From: Motilibacter rhizosphaerae
Lineage (GTDB): Bacteria; Actinomycetota; Actinomycetes; Motilibacterales; Motilibacteraceae
NCBI RefSeq assembly: GCF_004216915.1
Contig: NZ_SGXD01000003.1
Location: 862,212 to 926,211 of the forward strand
Direction: 5' to 3'
Length of the DNA: 64,000 nucleotides
Numbering within the stretch: position 1 is the first letter of the stretch; every line of letters starts with the position of its first letter. The position numbers and the translations under genes were made by a program. Below are positions 34,177-44,657 of the stretch, piece after piece. The notes below the pieces were generated by a model. The model ran no database searches and had not been told where the DNA came from. It worked only from the letters and a program-made list of their open reading frames with translations.

Positions 34177-37100
34177 ATGCGCATCACCCTGACCGTCCTC
34201 GACCCCGCCGCGCGGACGCGCGCCGACCTCGTGCTGACCGCCCCACCGGGCACGGGGGCTGCCGAGGCCGCCGAGCTCCTGCGCGCCGCGTTGCGCCCGG
34301 GCACGCCGCCCGCTCCCACGACGGTGTACGCCGGGCAGCGCCCGCTCCCCGCCTCCGGGCCGCTCGACGCCTGGCGGCTGGCCGAGGGCGCCGTCCTCTC
34401 GCTCGACGCGCCGGCCCGCTGGGGGCGCGCCCCCGCGGGGGAGGTCCCGCTGCTCGACGCCCCGCTCGCCGCGGACGGCACCCGGACGGTGTCGCGGCCA
34501 CCGCGCCTGCTCGGCCCTGGCGTCGCGCCGAGCGTGCGGCTGCCCGCGCCCGCCCAGCCGCGCGCGCCCCGGCCGCTCCCCTGGCTGGTCGCGGCCGTGC
34601 CGGCGCTCGGCTCGCTGGGCTTCGCGGCCGTCTCGCGCAGCTGGGGCTTCGTCCTGCTCGGCGTGCTCGGCCCGGTCGCCCTCCTCGGCAGCGCCGCGCT
34701 CGACCGCCGGCGCGACGGGCGTGCCGCGGCGGGCGAGGCGGCGGCCGCGGCGGCGCGGCAGCGTGCGGTGGCGGCTGAGGTGGCCGGGCTCGCGGCCGCC
34801 GAGGCCGAGGAGCGGCGGGCGGCGCACCCGGGCCCGGACGAGCTCGCCGCCGTCGCGGCCGGGCCGGGCACCCGGCTCTGGGAGCGGCGGCACGACGACC
34901 CCGACGCCCTCGTGCTGCGCGTCGGCTCGGGTGGGCTCCCGGCCCGGCTCACCGTCGTCGCGCCGGACGGCGAGCCCGGGCACCCGCTGCTGGCGGACGT
35001 CCCGGTCACGCTCGACCTCGCGCGGGCGGGCGTCGTGGGCGTCGCCGGCCCGGGTGGCCGGCGCACCGTCGAGCAGCTCGTCGTCACGGCCGCGGTGCTG
35101 CACGCCCCCCGCGACCTCCAGGTCGTGGTCCTCTCCGCCGCAGTCGGCTGGGAGTGGGTGCGGTGGCTGCCGCACGCACGAGCCGGCGCGGGCGGGCGGC
35201 TCGCGGGAGGCAGTGCGGTGCTGGCGCACCGCATCGCCGAGCTCACGGCGCTCGTCGCGCAGCGGGCCGAGGACGACGGGGCCGCCCCCGACGTGCTCGT
35301 CGTCGTCGACGCAGCCCGGCGGCTGCGCGCGCTGCCCGGGCTGGCCGCGCTGCTCCGCGACGGCCCGGCGCACGGCCTCCGGCTCGTCTGCCTCGAGGCC
35401 GACGCGCGGGCGCTGCCGGAGGAGTGCGCCGCCACCGTGGTCGCCGACGGTGCCGGGCTGCTGCGCGTCGCCGAGGCGGGGCGGGACCCCGTCGACGGCG
35501 TACGCGTCGACCCCCTCCCGCCCGGCTGGGCCGAGGCGGTGGCCCGCTCGCTGGCCCCGCTGCGCGACGCGACACCGGACGACGAGGACGCCGGGCTGCC
35601 ACCCGCCGCGCGCCTGCTCGACGTGCTCGGCACCCGGGCCACCGCGGAGGACGTGCTCGCGGGCTGGCAGCGGACGGGCGGGCGCAGCACGCGGGCCGTG
35701 CTCGGGGCGGGGCTCGACGGGCCCTTCGCCGTCGACCTCGCCGTCGACGGGCCGCACGCCCTCGTCGCGGGCACGACCGGCGCAGGGAAGAGCGAGCTGC
35801 TCCAGACCCTCGTCGCGAGCCTCGCCCTCGCCAACCGGCCGGAGGAGCTCGCCCTCGTGCTCGTGGACTACAAGGGCGGTGCCGCCTTCCGCGAGTGCGC
35901 GGCGCTGCCGCACACCGTCGGCGTCGTCACCGACCTCGACGGCGCGCTGGTGGAGCGGGCGCTCGCCTCGCTGCAGGCCGAGCTGCGGCGCAGGGAGCAC
36001 GTCCTCGCGGCGGCCGGCGCGCGCGACCTCGACGACCACGTGCGCCGCTGCGGGCGAGGGGAGGCAGCCGGTCCCCCGCTCGGGCGGCTCGTCATCGTCG
36101 TCGACGAGTTCGCCGCGCTCGTGCGCGAGCTGCCGGAGTTCGTCACCGGGCTCGTCGACGTGGCCCAGCGCGGCCGCTCGCTCGGCGTCAGCCTCGTGCT
36201 CGCGACGCAGCGCCCCTCCGGCGCCGTCTCGCCCGAGATCCGCGCCAACGCCTCGCTGCGCGTCGCGCTGCGCGTGTCCGACGCCGGCGAGAGCACCGAC
36301 GTCATCGACGCCCCGCACGCGGCACGCATCCCGCGCACGCTCCCCGGCCGCGCGTACGCCCGCCTGGGTCCCGGTGTCCTCGTGCCCTTCCAGGCGGGCC
36401 GGGTCGGCGGTCCGGCGCCGGGCGCGCTCCCGGCACCCCGCGCCACGGTCACGCGCCTGGACGAGGCCGGGCCCACCGCCCCCGCTGCCGAGGAGCACGC
36501 CGCCACCGACCTCGCGCAGCTGGTGAGTGCCGTGCGCGAGGCCGCGGCCCGCTGCGGTGCCGCCCCGCCGCCGCGCCCCTGGCTGCCGCCGCTGCCGCCC
36601 GCCCTCGCGTACGCCGCCGACGGCGCGCTCGGCCTGCTCGACCTGCCCGAGCTCCAGGACCAGCAGCTCCTCCGCCTGCCGCTCGAGCCGGCGCGCCACC
36701 TCGCCGTCGTCGGCTCCCCGCGCTCCGGCCGCAGCACGACCCTGCGCCTGCTCGCCGTGGCCCTCGCCGACAGCCGCTCGCCGGACGACCTGCACCTGCA
36801 CCTGCTCGACTGCGGCGGCGGGAAGGGGCTCGCCGCCCTGGCCGCGCTCCCGCACGTCGGCGCCGTCGTCGGGCGCGACGAGCCCGAGCGCGCGGCCCGC
36901 CTGCTCGACCGGCTGGTCGCGGAGGTGCAGCAGCGCCAGCGCACTGGCGTCGCGGGCCCACGCACGGTGCTCCTGCTCGACGGCTGGGAGGGCTTCGACG
37001 CGACGCTGGGCGAGCTCGACGGCGGCCGGCTGGGCGACCTCGTGCACCTGCTGCTCCGCGAGGGCCCGTCGGTCGGCGTCTCCGTCGTCGTGTCCGGCGA

Positions 37101-38124
37101 CCGCGCGCTGCTCGCCGGGCGCCTCGGCAGTGCGCTCGAGGCGCGGCTCGTGCTCCGGCTCCCGGAGGGGTCGGACTGGTCGCTCGCGGGCGTACCCCGC
37201 TCGGCGGTGCCCGGTCCGGGAGCGCCGCCTGGCCGGGCCGTCGCCGTGGGCCTCGGCCCCGGGCCGCCGCGCCACGCCCAGCTCGCTCGGCTCACGGACG
37301 AAGAGGCCCGCCGGTCCCGCGGTCGCCCGCTGCGTACGCCGCCGTGGCGGGTGGACCCGGTGCCCCGGCGCTCCTCGTTCGCCGAGGCGTGGGCGCTGCG
37401 GCCGGAGGCCCCCTCGCCCGCGTGGGTGCCCCTCGGGCTCGGCGGCGACGAGCTGGCCGCGCTGGGGCCGGACCTCTCCGCCGGGGTCGGCACGTTCGTC
37501 GTCGCCGGCCCGCCGCGCTCGGGGCGGACGACGGCCCTGCTCACCGCCGCGGTCGGCGCGCTCCGCCGGGGGCTCGGGCTCGTGGTCCTCGGACGGGCGC
37601 CCGCGCTCGCGGTGCTCGGGACGCCGGCCACGCTGCTGGCCGACCCCTCCGCCGACGAGCTCGCGACCGCCCTGCTAGCGCTCCCCCCCGGCCGCGGAGC
37701 GCTGCTCGTCGACGACGCGGAGACCTACCGCGACGCCGCGTGCCGGGACGTGCTGCTCGCCGCCGTCCGCGCGGCCGCCCAGGGCGGTCCACCGGTGCTG
37801 GCCGCGGGGGACGCCGAGGCGCTCGCGTCGGGCTTCACCGGCTGGCACGCCGAGCTGCGCCGGGCCCGGCGCGGGCTGCTGCTCTGCCCGCAGGGCCTGG
37901 CCGACGGCGACCTCGTCGGCACCCGCGTCCCGCGCAGCGCGACCGGCGGCCCGCTGGACCCCGGCCGCGGGCTCCTCCACCTCGGCGACGGGCGGCTCGT
38001 GCCCCTCCGCGTCGCGTCGTCCACAGGCGCCGACCTGCCTGTGGATGACGCGAGCGGGCCTGGTGCCGCCCGGTCCACGATGCACCCGTCAGCACCCCAC
38101 CCCCTCGCGAGGAGCACCCCATGA
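34177..38124 (+). CDS. EssC/EccC-like FtsK/SpoIIIE ATPase of a type VII-type secretion system
   Basis: 1315 aa. N-terminal ubiquitin-like domain (MRITLTVLDPA ..., about 1-90), two TM helices (about 130-178), then three P-loop domains. Domain 1 is canonical: Walker A GTTGAGKSE (Lys538) and Walker B VIVVDEFAAL (Asp643, Glu644). Domains 2 and 3 have Arg in place of the Walker A Lys: GSPRSGRST (Arg852) and GPPRSGRTT (Arg1117). This is the one-chain EssC/EccC layout that drives export of WXG100 proteins. ATG start 34177; its stop overlaps the WXG100 ATG (ATGA). No EccB, EccD, EccE or mycosin gene is nearby. Confidence 0.9.
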   Translation: MRITLTVLDPAARTRADLVLTAPPGTGAAEAAELLRAALRPGTPPAPTTVYAGQRPLPASGPLDAWRLAEGAVLSLDAPARWGRAPAGEVPLLDAPLAADGTRTVSRPPRLLGPGVAPSVRLPAPAQPRAPRPLPWLVAAVPALGSLGFAAVSRSWGFVLLGVLGPVALLGSAALDRRRDGRAAAGEAAAAAARQRAVAAEVAGLAAAEAEERRAAHPGPDELAAVAAGPGTRLWERRHDDPDALVLRVGSGGLPARLTVVAPDGEPGHPLLADVPVTLDLARAGVVGVAGPGGRRTVEQLVVTAAVLHAPRDLQVVVLSAAVGWEWVRWLPHARAGAGGRLAGGSAVLAHRIAELTALVAQRAEDDGAAPDVLVVVDAARRLRALPGLAALLRDGPAHGLRLVCLEADARALPEECAATVVADGAGLLRVAEAGRDPVDGVRVDPLPPGWAEAVARSLAPLRDATPDDEDAGLPPAARLLDVLGTRATAEDVLAGWQRTGGRSTRAVLGAGLDGPFAVDLAVDGPHALVAGTTGAGKSELLQTLVASLALANRPEELALVLVDYKGGAAFRECAALPHTVGVVTDLDGALVERALASLQAELRRREHVLAAAGARDLDDHVRRCGRGEAAGPPLGRLVIVVDEFAALVRELPEFVTGLVDVAQRGRSLGVSLVLATQRPSGAVSPEIRANASLRVALRVSDAGESTDVIDAPHAARIPRTLPGRAYARLGPGVLVPFQAGRVGGPAPGALPAPRATVTRLDEAGPTAPAAEEHAATDLAQLVSAVREAAARCGAAPPPRPWLPPLPPALAYAADGALGLLDLPELQDQQLLRLPLEPARHLAVVGSPRSGRSTTLRLLAVALADSRSPDDLHLHLLDCGGGKGLAALAALPHVGAVVGRDEPERAARLLDRLVAEVQQRQRTGVAGPRTVLLLDGWEGFDATLGELDGGRLGDLVHLLLREGPSVGVSVVVSGDRALLAGRLGSALEARLVLRLPEGSDWSLAGVPRSAVPGPGAPPGRAVAVGLGPGPPRHAQLARLTDEEARRSRGRPLRTPPWRVDPVPRRSSFAEAWALRPEAPSPAWVPLGLGGDELAALGPDLSAGVGTFVVAGPPRSGRTTALLTAAVGALRRGLGLVVLGRAPALAVLGTPATLLADPSADELATALLALPPGRGALLVDDAETYRDAACRDVLLAAVRAAAQGGPPVLAAGDAEALASGFTGWHAELRRARRGLLLCPQGLADGDLVGTRVPRSATGGPLDPGRGLLHLGDGRLVPLRVASSTGADLPVDDASGPGAARSTMHPSAPHPLARSTP

Positions 38125-38417
38125 CCAACCTCAACGTCACCTACGACCAGATGCGCACCGCGGCGACCTCGCTGCGGACGGGCCAGGCCGACATCGAGAC
38201 GACGCTCACCCGGCTCAAGGGCCTCGTCGACACGCTCGTGAGCGACGGCTACACGACCGACGGGTCCAGCGTCGCCTTCCAGTCGTCCTACGAGGAGTTC
38301 ACCACCGGCGCGAAGAACGTCATCGAGGGGCTCACCGGCATGGGGGCCTACCTCACCGGGGCGGCGGACACCTTCGACGCCGCCGACCGCCAGCTCGCCG
38401 CCGCGCTCAAGCGCTGA
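38121..38417 (+). CDS. WXG100-superfamily secreted protein lacking the WXG tripeptide
   Basis: 98 aa helical hairpin: helix 1 to about 42, turn, helix 2, then FDAAD near the C-terminus, which fits the YxxxD/E export signal with Phe for Tyr. The hairpin turn reads SDGYTTDGSS, so Trp-X-Gly is replaced, as in a subgroup of streptomycete ESAT-6-like proteins. ATG start with GAGGAG overlaps the stop of the EssC-like ATPase gene, which strongly indicates it is that machine's substrate. Confidence 0.9.
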   Translation: MTNLNVTYDQMRTAATSLRTGQADIETTLTRLKGLVDTLVSDGYTTDGSSVAFQSSYEEFTTGAKNVIEGLTGMGAYLTGAADTFDAADRQLAAALKR

Positions 38418-38428
38418 GCCCGAGGGCC

Positions 38429-38448
38429 GGGGAGCCGCCAGGCTCCCC
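38429..38448 (+). terminator. Hairpin terminator after the WXG100 gene
   Basis: GGGGAGCC and GGCTCCCC form a perfect 8-bp stem with loop GCCA, 11 bp after the WXG100 stop codon. It separates the secretion locus from msmK. Confidence 0.65.
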
Positions 38449-38650
38449 GCCCGCGCGGCTGCTCGTCGCTTCCTGCTGCCCAGCTGCTCGCAGCACAGGT
38501 CACGGTCGCGTCACGAACCCCGCCCGCCCTGCTCAGCACCCTTCCCACGGCCGCCGCAGCGCCGTACTGTGCGGGGACCCGTGGGCGGTCCTCGCCCGCG
38601 GCCCTCCACTCGGATCGTCCGGCACGTTCCTGCCGGTGAAGGGGAAGCTC

Positions 38651-39757
38651 ATGGCAACCGTGTCCTTCCGCAAGGCCTCCCGGATCTACCCGGGCACTGA
38701 GAAGCCTGCGGTCAACGCCCTCGACCTCGAGATCGGCGACGGCGAGTTCCTCGTCCTCGTCGGCCCGTCCGGCTGCGGCAAGTCCACCTCGCTCCGCATG
38801 CTCGCGGGCCTCGAGGAGGTCAACTCCGGCAACATCTTCGTCGGCAACCGTGACGTCACGGACCTGCCCCCGAAGGACCGGGACATCGCGATGGTGTTCC
38901 AGAACTACGCGCTCTACCCCCACATGACGGTCGCCGAGAACATGGGCTTCGCGCTCAAGATCGCCGGCGTCCCGAAGGAGGAGCGCGCCCAGCGCGTCCG
39001 CGAGGCCGCCAAGCTGCTCGACCTCGAGCAGTACCTCGACCGCAAGCCGAAGGCGCTCTCCGGCGGTCAGCGCCAGCGCGTCGCCATGGGTCGCGCGATC
39101 GTCCGCTCGCCGCAGGTCTTCCTCATGGACGAGCCGCTCTCCAACCTCGACGCGAAGCTCCGCGTGCAGACCCGCACCCAGATCGCCTCGCTGCAGCGCC
39201 GCCTCGGCGTCACCACGGTCTACGTCACGCACGACCAGGTCGAGGCCATGACCATGGGCGACCGGGTCGCGCTGCTCAAGGACGGCGTCCTCCAGCAGGT
39301 CGACACGCCGCGCCACATGTACGAGAAGCCCGCCAACGTCTTCGTCGCCGGCTTCATCGGCTCCCCGGCCATGAACATCACCCAGTTCCCGCTGGTGGAC
39401 GGCGGGGCCGACCTCGGCCACGGCGCCCACTTCCCGGTCGCCCGCGCGGCCGTGGACCAGGTGGCCGGCGAGAGCTCGATCACGGTCGGCTACCGGCCCG
39501 AGTCCCTCGACGTCGTGTCGCAGGGCACCGAGGGCTCGTTCCCCGTCGTCGTCAACGTCGTCGAGGAGCTCGGCGCCGAGGGCTTCGCGTACTGCTCGTT
39601 CATCGACGCCAACGGCCAGCCCACCGGCCTCACGGACGTCATCGTCCGGGTGCACCCGCAGGCGGTGCCGATGAAGGGCGAGCGCATCTACCTGCGCATC
39701 CGCGCCGGCCAGGAGCACCTGTTCTCGACGTCGACCGGCCTGCGCCTCAACGTCTGA
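38651..39757 (+). CDS. MsmK/UgpC-type sugar ABC transporter ATP-binding protein
   Basis: 368 aa: Walker A GPSGCGKST, FQNYALYPHMTV Q-loop, signature LSGGQRQRVAMGRA, Walker B VFLMDEPLSNLDAKLR, H-loop VTHDQVEAMTMGDRV, and a C-terminal OB/TOBE regulatory region. Energizes CUT1 carbohydrate importers; no permease is nearby, as is usual for actinobacterial MsmK-type proteins that serve several transporters. ATG with AAGGGG upstream. Ends in a strong hairpin. Confidence 0.95.
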   Translation: MATVSFRKASRIYPGTEKPAVNALDLEIGDGEFLVLVGPSGCGKSTSLRMLAGLEEVNSGNIFVGNRDVTDLPPKDRDIAMVFQNYALYPHMTVAENMGFALKIAGVPKEERAQRVREAAKLLDLEQYLDRKPKALSGGQRQRVAMGRAIVRSPQVFLMDEPLSNLDAKLRVQTRTQIASLQRRLGVTTVYVTHDQVEAMTMGDRVALLKDGVLQQVDTPRHMYEKPANVFVAGFIGSPAMNITQFPLVDGGADLGHGAHFPVARAAVDQVAGESSITVGYRPESLDVVSQGTEGSFPVVVNVVEELGAEGFAYCSFIDANGQPTGLTDVIVRVHPQAVPMKGERIYLRIRAGQEHLFSTSTGLRLNV

Positions 39758-39772
39758 GCAGCCCCGCACCAC

Positions 39773-39807
39773 CAGGAGGGCCGTCCCCGTCGGGGGCGGC
39801 CCTCCTG
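39773..39807 (+). terminator. Strong hairpin terminator after the ABC ATPase gene
   Basis: CAGGAGGGCCG pairs with CGGCCCTCCTG, continued by CCCC/GGGG around a short loop, starting 16 bp after the stop codon. Confidence 0.8.
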
Positions 39808-39873
39808 CCGTCGGCAGCGGACCCGGCGCGCGGTGCGCGGCGCGGGAGCCCGTGGCGCTGCCACACTGGGCGC

Positions 39874-41223
39874 GTGGCGCTCGAGATCACCGCCGTACGC
39901 GACGGCCAGCTCCTCCTCGACCTCCCGTGGTCGGTCCCGCTGGAGGAGTGGCCGGAGGAGCGGATCGTCGCGCTCCCCCGCGGCATCTCGCGGCACACCG
40001 TGCGGTTCGTCCGGCTCGCCGGCCAGGTGTACGCCGTCAAGGAGGTGACCGACCGCTACGCGGAGCGCGAGTACCGGCTGCTGCGCGACCTCGAGCGGCT
40101 CGAGGTCCCGAGCGTGGAGCCGGTGGCCGTCGTCACCGGGCGCACCGACCGGGACGGCGAGGAGCTGCTCGCCTGCCTCGTCACCCGGCACCTGCAGTTC
40201 TCGCTGCCCTACCGCGCGCTGTTCTCGCAGACGCTGCGCCCGGACACCGCCAACCGCCTGCTCGACGCGCTGACCGCGCTGTTCGTCCGGCTGCACCTCG
40301 CCGGGTTCTACTGGGGTGACTGCTCGCTGTCGAACACGCTGTTCCGGCGCGACGCGGGAGCGTTCGCCGCGTACCTCGTCGACGCCGAGACGGGTGACCT
40401 GCACGACGCCCTCACGGACGGGCAGCGGGCGATGGACATCGAGGGCGCGCGCATCAACATCATCGGCGAGCTCATGGACCTGCAGGCGGGCGGGCTGCTC
40501 GAGGAGGACGTCGACCCGATCCACCTCGGCAACGCCATCGAGCGCCGCTACGTCCGGCTCTGGCAGGAGCTGACCGGCAGCCAGGAGCTGGACTTCGACG
40601 AGCGCTACCTCATCAACGCCCGGGTGGAGCGGCTGAACGAGCTCGGCTTCGACGTCGGTGAGCTGCAGATCGTCACCGACTTCGACGGCTCGACCGTGCA
40701 CATCCAGCCGAAGGTCGTCGACGCGGGCCACCACAGCCGCCGCCTGCTCCGGCTCACCGGGCTCGACGTCGAGGAGAACCAGGCGCGGCGGCTGCTCAAC
40801 AGCCTCGACCAGTACGCCGCGGAGACCGACCGGCAGAACGACGACGAGGAGCTCGTCGCGCACGACTGGCTGGCCCGGGTCTTCGAGCCCGTCGTCCGCG
40901 CGGTGCCGCGCGACCTTCGCGGGAAGCTGGAGCCGGCCGAGGTCTTCCACGAGGTGCTCGAGCACCGGTGGTTCCTGTCGGAGCAGGCCCGCCGCGACGT
41001 CGGCCTGCAGGCCGCGCTCGAGGGCTACCTGCGCGACATCCTGCCGAAGAAGCGCGACGAGCAGGCCGTGCTGCCGCAGGACGACGACATGGCCGCGCTG
41101 CTCGGCAGCGGGGACGACGACGAGCTGGGCGACGACGAGCTCGAGGACGGGGAGCTCGAGGACGGGGAGCTCGAGGACGGGGAGCTCGACGGCGGCGGGC
41201 TGGACTCACCCCTGCCCCGGTGA
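39874..41223 (+). CDS. DUF4032 domain protein (kinase-like fold) with acidic repeat tail
   Basis: 449 aa. Residues 1-190 resemble a LPS/Kdo-kinase-like fold (VYAVKEVTDRYAEREYRLL, LHLAGFYWGDCSLSNTLF with the catalytic GD-x-S-x-x-N pattern, YLVDAETGDLH), followed by the DUF4032 region. The C-terminal 40 residues are highly acidic with tandem ELEDG units coded by a 15-bp repeat. Substrate unknown. GTG start. The stop codon TGA is the first three bases of a family-A repeat, so this repeat array has set the end of the protein or grown up to it. Confidence 0.85.
   Translation: MALEITAVRDGQLLLDLPWSVPLEEWPEERIVALPRGISRHTVRFVRLAGQVYAVKEVTDRYAEREYRLLRDLERLEVPSVEPVAVVTGRTDRDGEELLACLVTRHLQFSLPYRALFSQTLRPDTANRLLDALTALFVRLHLAGFYWGDCSLSNTLFRRDAGAFAAYLVDAETGDLHDALTDGQRAMDIEGARINIIGELMDLQAGGLLEEDVDPIHLGNAIERRYVRLWQELTGSQELDFDERYLINARVERLNELGFDVGELQIVTDFDGSTVHIQPKVVDAGHHSRRLLRLTGLDVEENQARRLLNSLDQYAAETDRQNDDEELVAHDWLARVFEPVVRAVPRDLRGKLEPAEVFHEVLEHRWFLSEQARRDVGLQAALEGYLRDILPKKRDEQAVLPQDDDMAALLGSGDDDELGDDELEDGELEDGELEDGELDGGGLDSPLPR
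41137..41190 (+). repeat. 15-bp tandem repeat coding ELEDG
   Basis: GAGCTCGAGGACGGG occurs three times in a row (41137-41181) plus a partial fourth copy, inside the DUF4032 gene. In-frame, so length changes would only alter the acidic tail. Confidence 0.9.
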
Positions 41224-41606
41224 TCATGCAGATCCTTTGGGCGAGGGTGCGGGCCTGCCCCCTCACGCGGTGATCATGCACTTCCTGGGGAGGTACGGGA
41301 CGCCCTCCCGGGTGATCATGCACATCCCGGGGCTCCTGCTGTGGTGCTCGTCCGCGGACGCGCGGGCACCCGCCCCTCCTCGTGATCATGCACATCATGG
41401 GCCTTCCTGACGTCGCGATCATGCAGATCCTGAGCGGCCGAGCGCTTCAGGTCGTGCGTGATCACGTCAGGAACTGGCCCCAAGATGTGCATGATCACGC
41501 TGAGGTGGGGTCCCCGGGATGTGCATGATCACGGCGAAGCGGGGTCTTCGAGATGTGCATGATCACGAGGCTCGTGGGGTCCCCGAGATCTGCATGATCA
41601 CGGGGG
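41219..41606. repeat. Cluster of ten family-A TGATCATGCA repeats
   Basis: The ~390-bp gap between the DUF4032 and rlmB genes is filled by repeats of consensus CGTGATCATGCACNTCCTGG. Plus orientation at 41219, 41269, 41311, 41381, 41414 and (degenerate) 41457; minus orientation at 41480-41499, 41512-41534, 41549-41570 and 41581-41606. So all left copies face all right copies, with the change of orientation at a degenerate full palindrome (41457-41499). Spacing is irregular (33-70 bp), unlike a CRISPR. No ORF in the region is convincing. Confidence 0.9.
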
Positions 41607-41616
41607 GGGTGGGGCG

Positions 41617-42624
41617 TCAGGCGGCGCGGCGGCGCGCCACCTCGTACAGCGCGATCGACGCGGCGATGCCCGCGTTCAGCGACTCCGTGTCGTGCGCGAT
41701 GGGGATGCGGACCACGAGGTCGCAGGTGTCGCGGACGAGGCGGGAGAGCCCCTTGCCCTCGGACCCGACGACCAGCACCAGCGGGTCGGACGCGACCTCG
41801 AGCTCGCCGACCTCGACGCTGCCCTCGCCGTCGAGCCCGGCGACGAAGACCCCGCCGTTCTGCAGCTCGCGCAGCGCGCGGGTGAGGTTGGTGACCCGGG
41901 CGACGGGGAGCCGGGCGGCGGCGCCGGCCGAGGCCTTCCAGGCGCCCGCGGTCATGCCGACCGAGCGGCGCTCGGGGACGATGACGCCGTGCGCGCCGAA
42001 GGCGGCGGCGGAGCGGACGGCCGCGCCGAGGTTGCGGGGGTCGGTCACGCCGTCCAGCGCGACGAGCAGCGGCGGGCGGCCGCTGTCGTGCGCGCGCTCG
42101 AGCAGGTCCTGCGGCGTCGCGTAGCGGTAGGGCGGCACCTGCAGCACGAGGCCCTGGTGCAGCGTCCCGTCCGTCATCCGGTCGAGCTCGGGACGCGGGC
42201 CCTCGAGCACGGGGATGTGCAGGTCGCCCGCGAGCTTGAGCGCCTCCTTGACCCGGTCGTCGGACTCGATGCGCTCCGCGACGTACAGCGTCGTGGCGGG
42301 GACGCGCGCCCGGAGGGCCTCGACGACGCTGTTGCGCCCGGCGACGAGCTCGGTGCCCTCGCCCTTCGGGCCGCCACGCCGCGCGGGCGGACGGGATCCC
42401 GAGGGACGGGACGACCCTGCGCCCTGGCTGCTGCCCCCGGAGGCGGCCCGCTTCGCGGCGCTCGCGGCCCGGCGCGCGGCAGGGTGCGCCTTGCGCTCCT
42501 CCGCCGGCGGCGTCGGGCCCTTGCCCTGCAGCGCACGACGGCGCTGGCCGCCCGAGCCGACGGTCGGGCCCTTCTTGGTGCCCTCCTTGCGGCGCGCGCC
42601 GTGGCGCTTGTCGTTGCCGGCCAT
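41617..42624 (-). CDS. rlmB: SpoU/TrmH-family 23S rRNA 2'-O-methyltransferase (RlmB-like)
   Basis: 335 aa: a ~90-residue basic, disordered N-terminus (typical of actinobacterial members), substrate-binding domain ([11 protein letters not shown]), then a SPOUT knot with [30 protein letters not shown] and [20 protein letters not shown], the three TrmH motifs. Methylates the ribose of 23S rRNA G2251 in E. coli. ATG start. Sits next to cysS, the standard actinobacterial order cysS-rlmB. Confidence 0.93.
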   Translation of the reverse strand: MAGNDKRHGARRKEGTKKGPTVGSGGQRRRALQGKGPTPPAEERKAHPAARRAASAAKRAASGGSSQGAGSSRPSGSRPPARRGGPKGEGTELVAGRNSVVEALRARVPATTLYVAERIESDDRVKEALKLAGDLHIPVLEGPRPELDRMTDGTLHQGLVLQVPPYRYATPQDLLERAHDSGRPPLLVALDGVTDPRNLGAAVRSAAAFGAHGVIVPERRSVGMTAGAWKASAGAAARLPVARVTNLTRALRELQNGGVFVAGLDGEGSVEVGELEVASDPLVLVVGSEGKGLSRLVRDTCDLVVRIPIAHDTESLNAGIAASIALYEVARRRAA

Positions 42625-42638
42625 GTGCAGCTCCCTGC

Positions 42639-44042
<1,404 letters not shown>

Positions 44043-44086
44043 GGTCCCAGCCTATCGGCGTACGGGGCCTCCCCCCGCCCGTCCCT

Positions 44087-44136
44087 TCCTCGTGATCATG
44101 CACGTCCTGGGCCCAGGACGTGCATGATCACGAGGA
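44087..44136. repeat. Family-A repeat as a perfect 50-bp palindrome
   Basis: Two complete family-A arms (CGTGATCATGCACGTCCTGG) meet tail-to-tail at GGG/CCC, giving a perfect inverted repeat with no loop, centred between 44111 and 44112; further partial pairing extends to about 44083-44140. Intergenic between cysS and the DUF1348 gene. Confidence 0.95.
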
Positions 44137-44151
44137 GGGGGACTGGGGAGG

Positions 44152-44616
44152 TCAGCGCAGCGGCAGGTCAGCGCCGCGCTCGGCCTCGGGGCGCGGACCG
44201 AGGATGCACCGGTCCGCCGCCGCGATCTCGACGTCGTTGATGCTCGCCTCGCGCCGCCGCATGAGGCCGAGCTCGTCGAACTCCCACAGCTCGTTGCCGT
44301 AGGAGCGCCAGGTGCGGCCGTCGGCGTCGTGCCACTCGTACTGGAAGCGCACCGCGATGCGGTCGTCGCCGAAGGCCCAGAGGCTCTTGCGCAGGGCGTA
44401 GTCGCGCTCGCGCTCCCACTTGCGGGTGAGGAAGGCGACGACCTCGGCGGTGCCCTGGAGGAACTCGTCGCGGTTGCGCCACACGGTGTCGGGCGTGTAC
44501 GCCGCGGCGACGCGCTCCGGGTCGCGGGTGTTCCACGCGTCCTCCGCGGCCTGCACCTTCTGGCGGGCGCTGGCCTCGTCGAACGGCGGGAGGGGCGGGC
44601 GGGCGGCGGGCGGCAT
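44152..44616 (-). CDS. DUF1348 / SnoaL-like NTF2-fold protein
   Basis: 154 aa: [25 protein letters not shown], then [21 protein letters not shown] and [20 protein letters not shown], the DUF1348 pattern of an NTF2-like fold. No activity is established. ATG 44616 has CAGGA ten bases upstream; ATG 44625 would add three residues. Downstream of the MBL hydrolase gene on the same strand. Confidence 0.88.
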   Translation of the reverse strand: MPPAARPPLPPFDEASARQKVQAAEDAWNTRDPERVAAAYTPDTVWRNRDEFLQGTAEVVAFLTRKWERERDYALRKSLWAFGDDRIAVRFQYEWHDADGRTWRSYGNELWEFDELGLMRRREASINDVEIAAADRCILGPRPEAERGADLPLR

Positions 44617-44657
44617 GCGCCGCATCCTGCCAGCCCGCCCGCCGCCCCGCAGCGCGC

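Noticed and set aside
41219..41606. CRISPR-like array
   Set aside because: Repeats are short, inverted halfway, imperfect and irregularly spaced, and there are no cas genes in the window.
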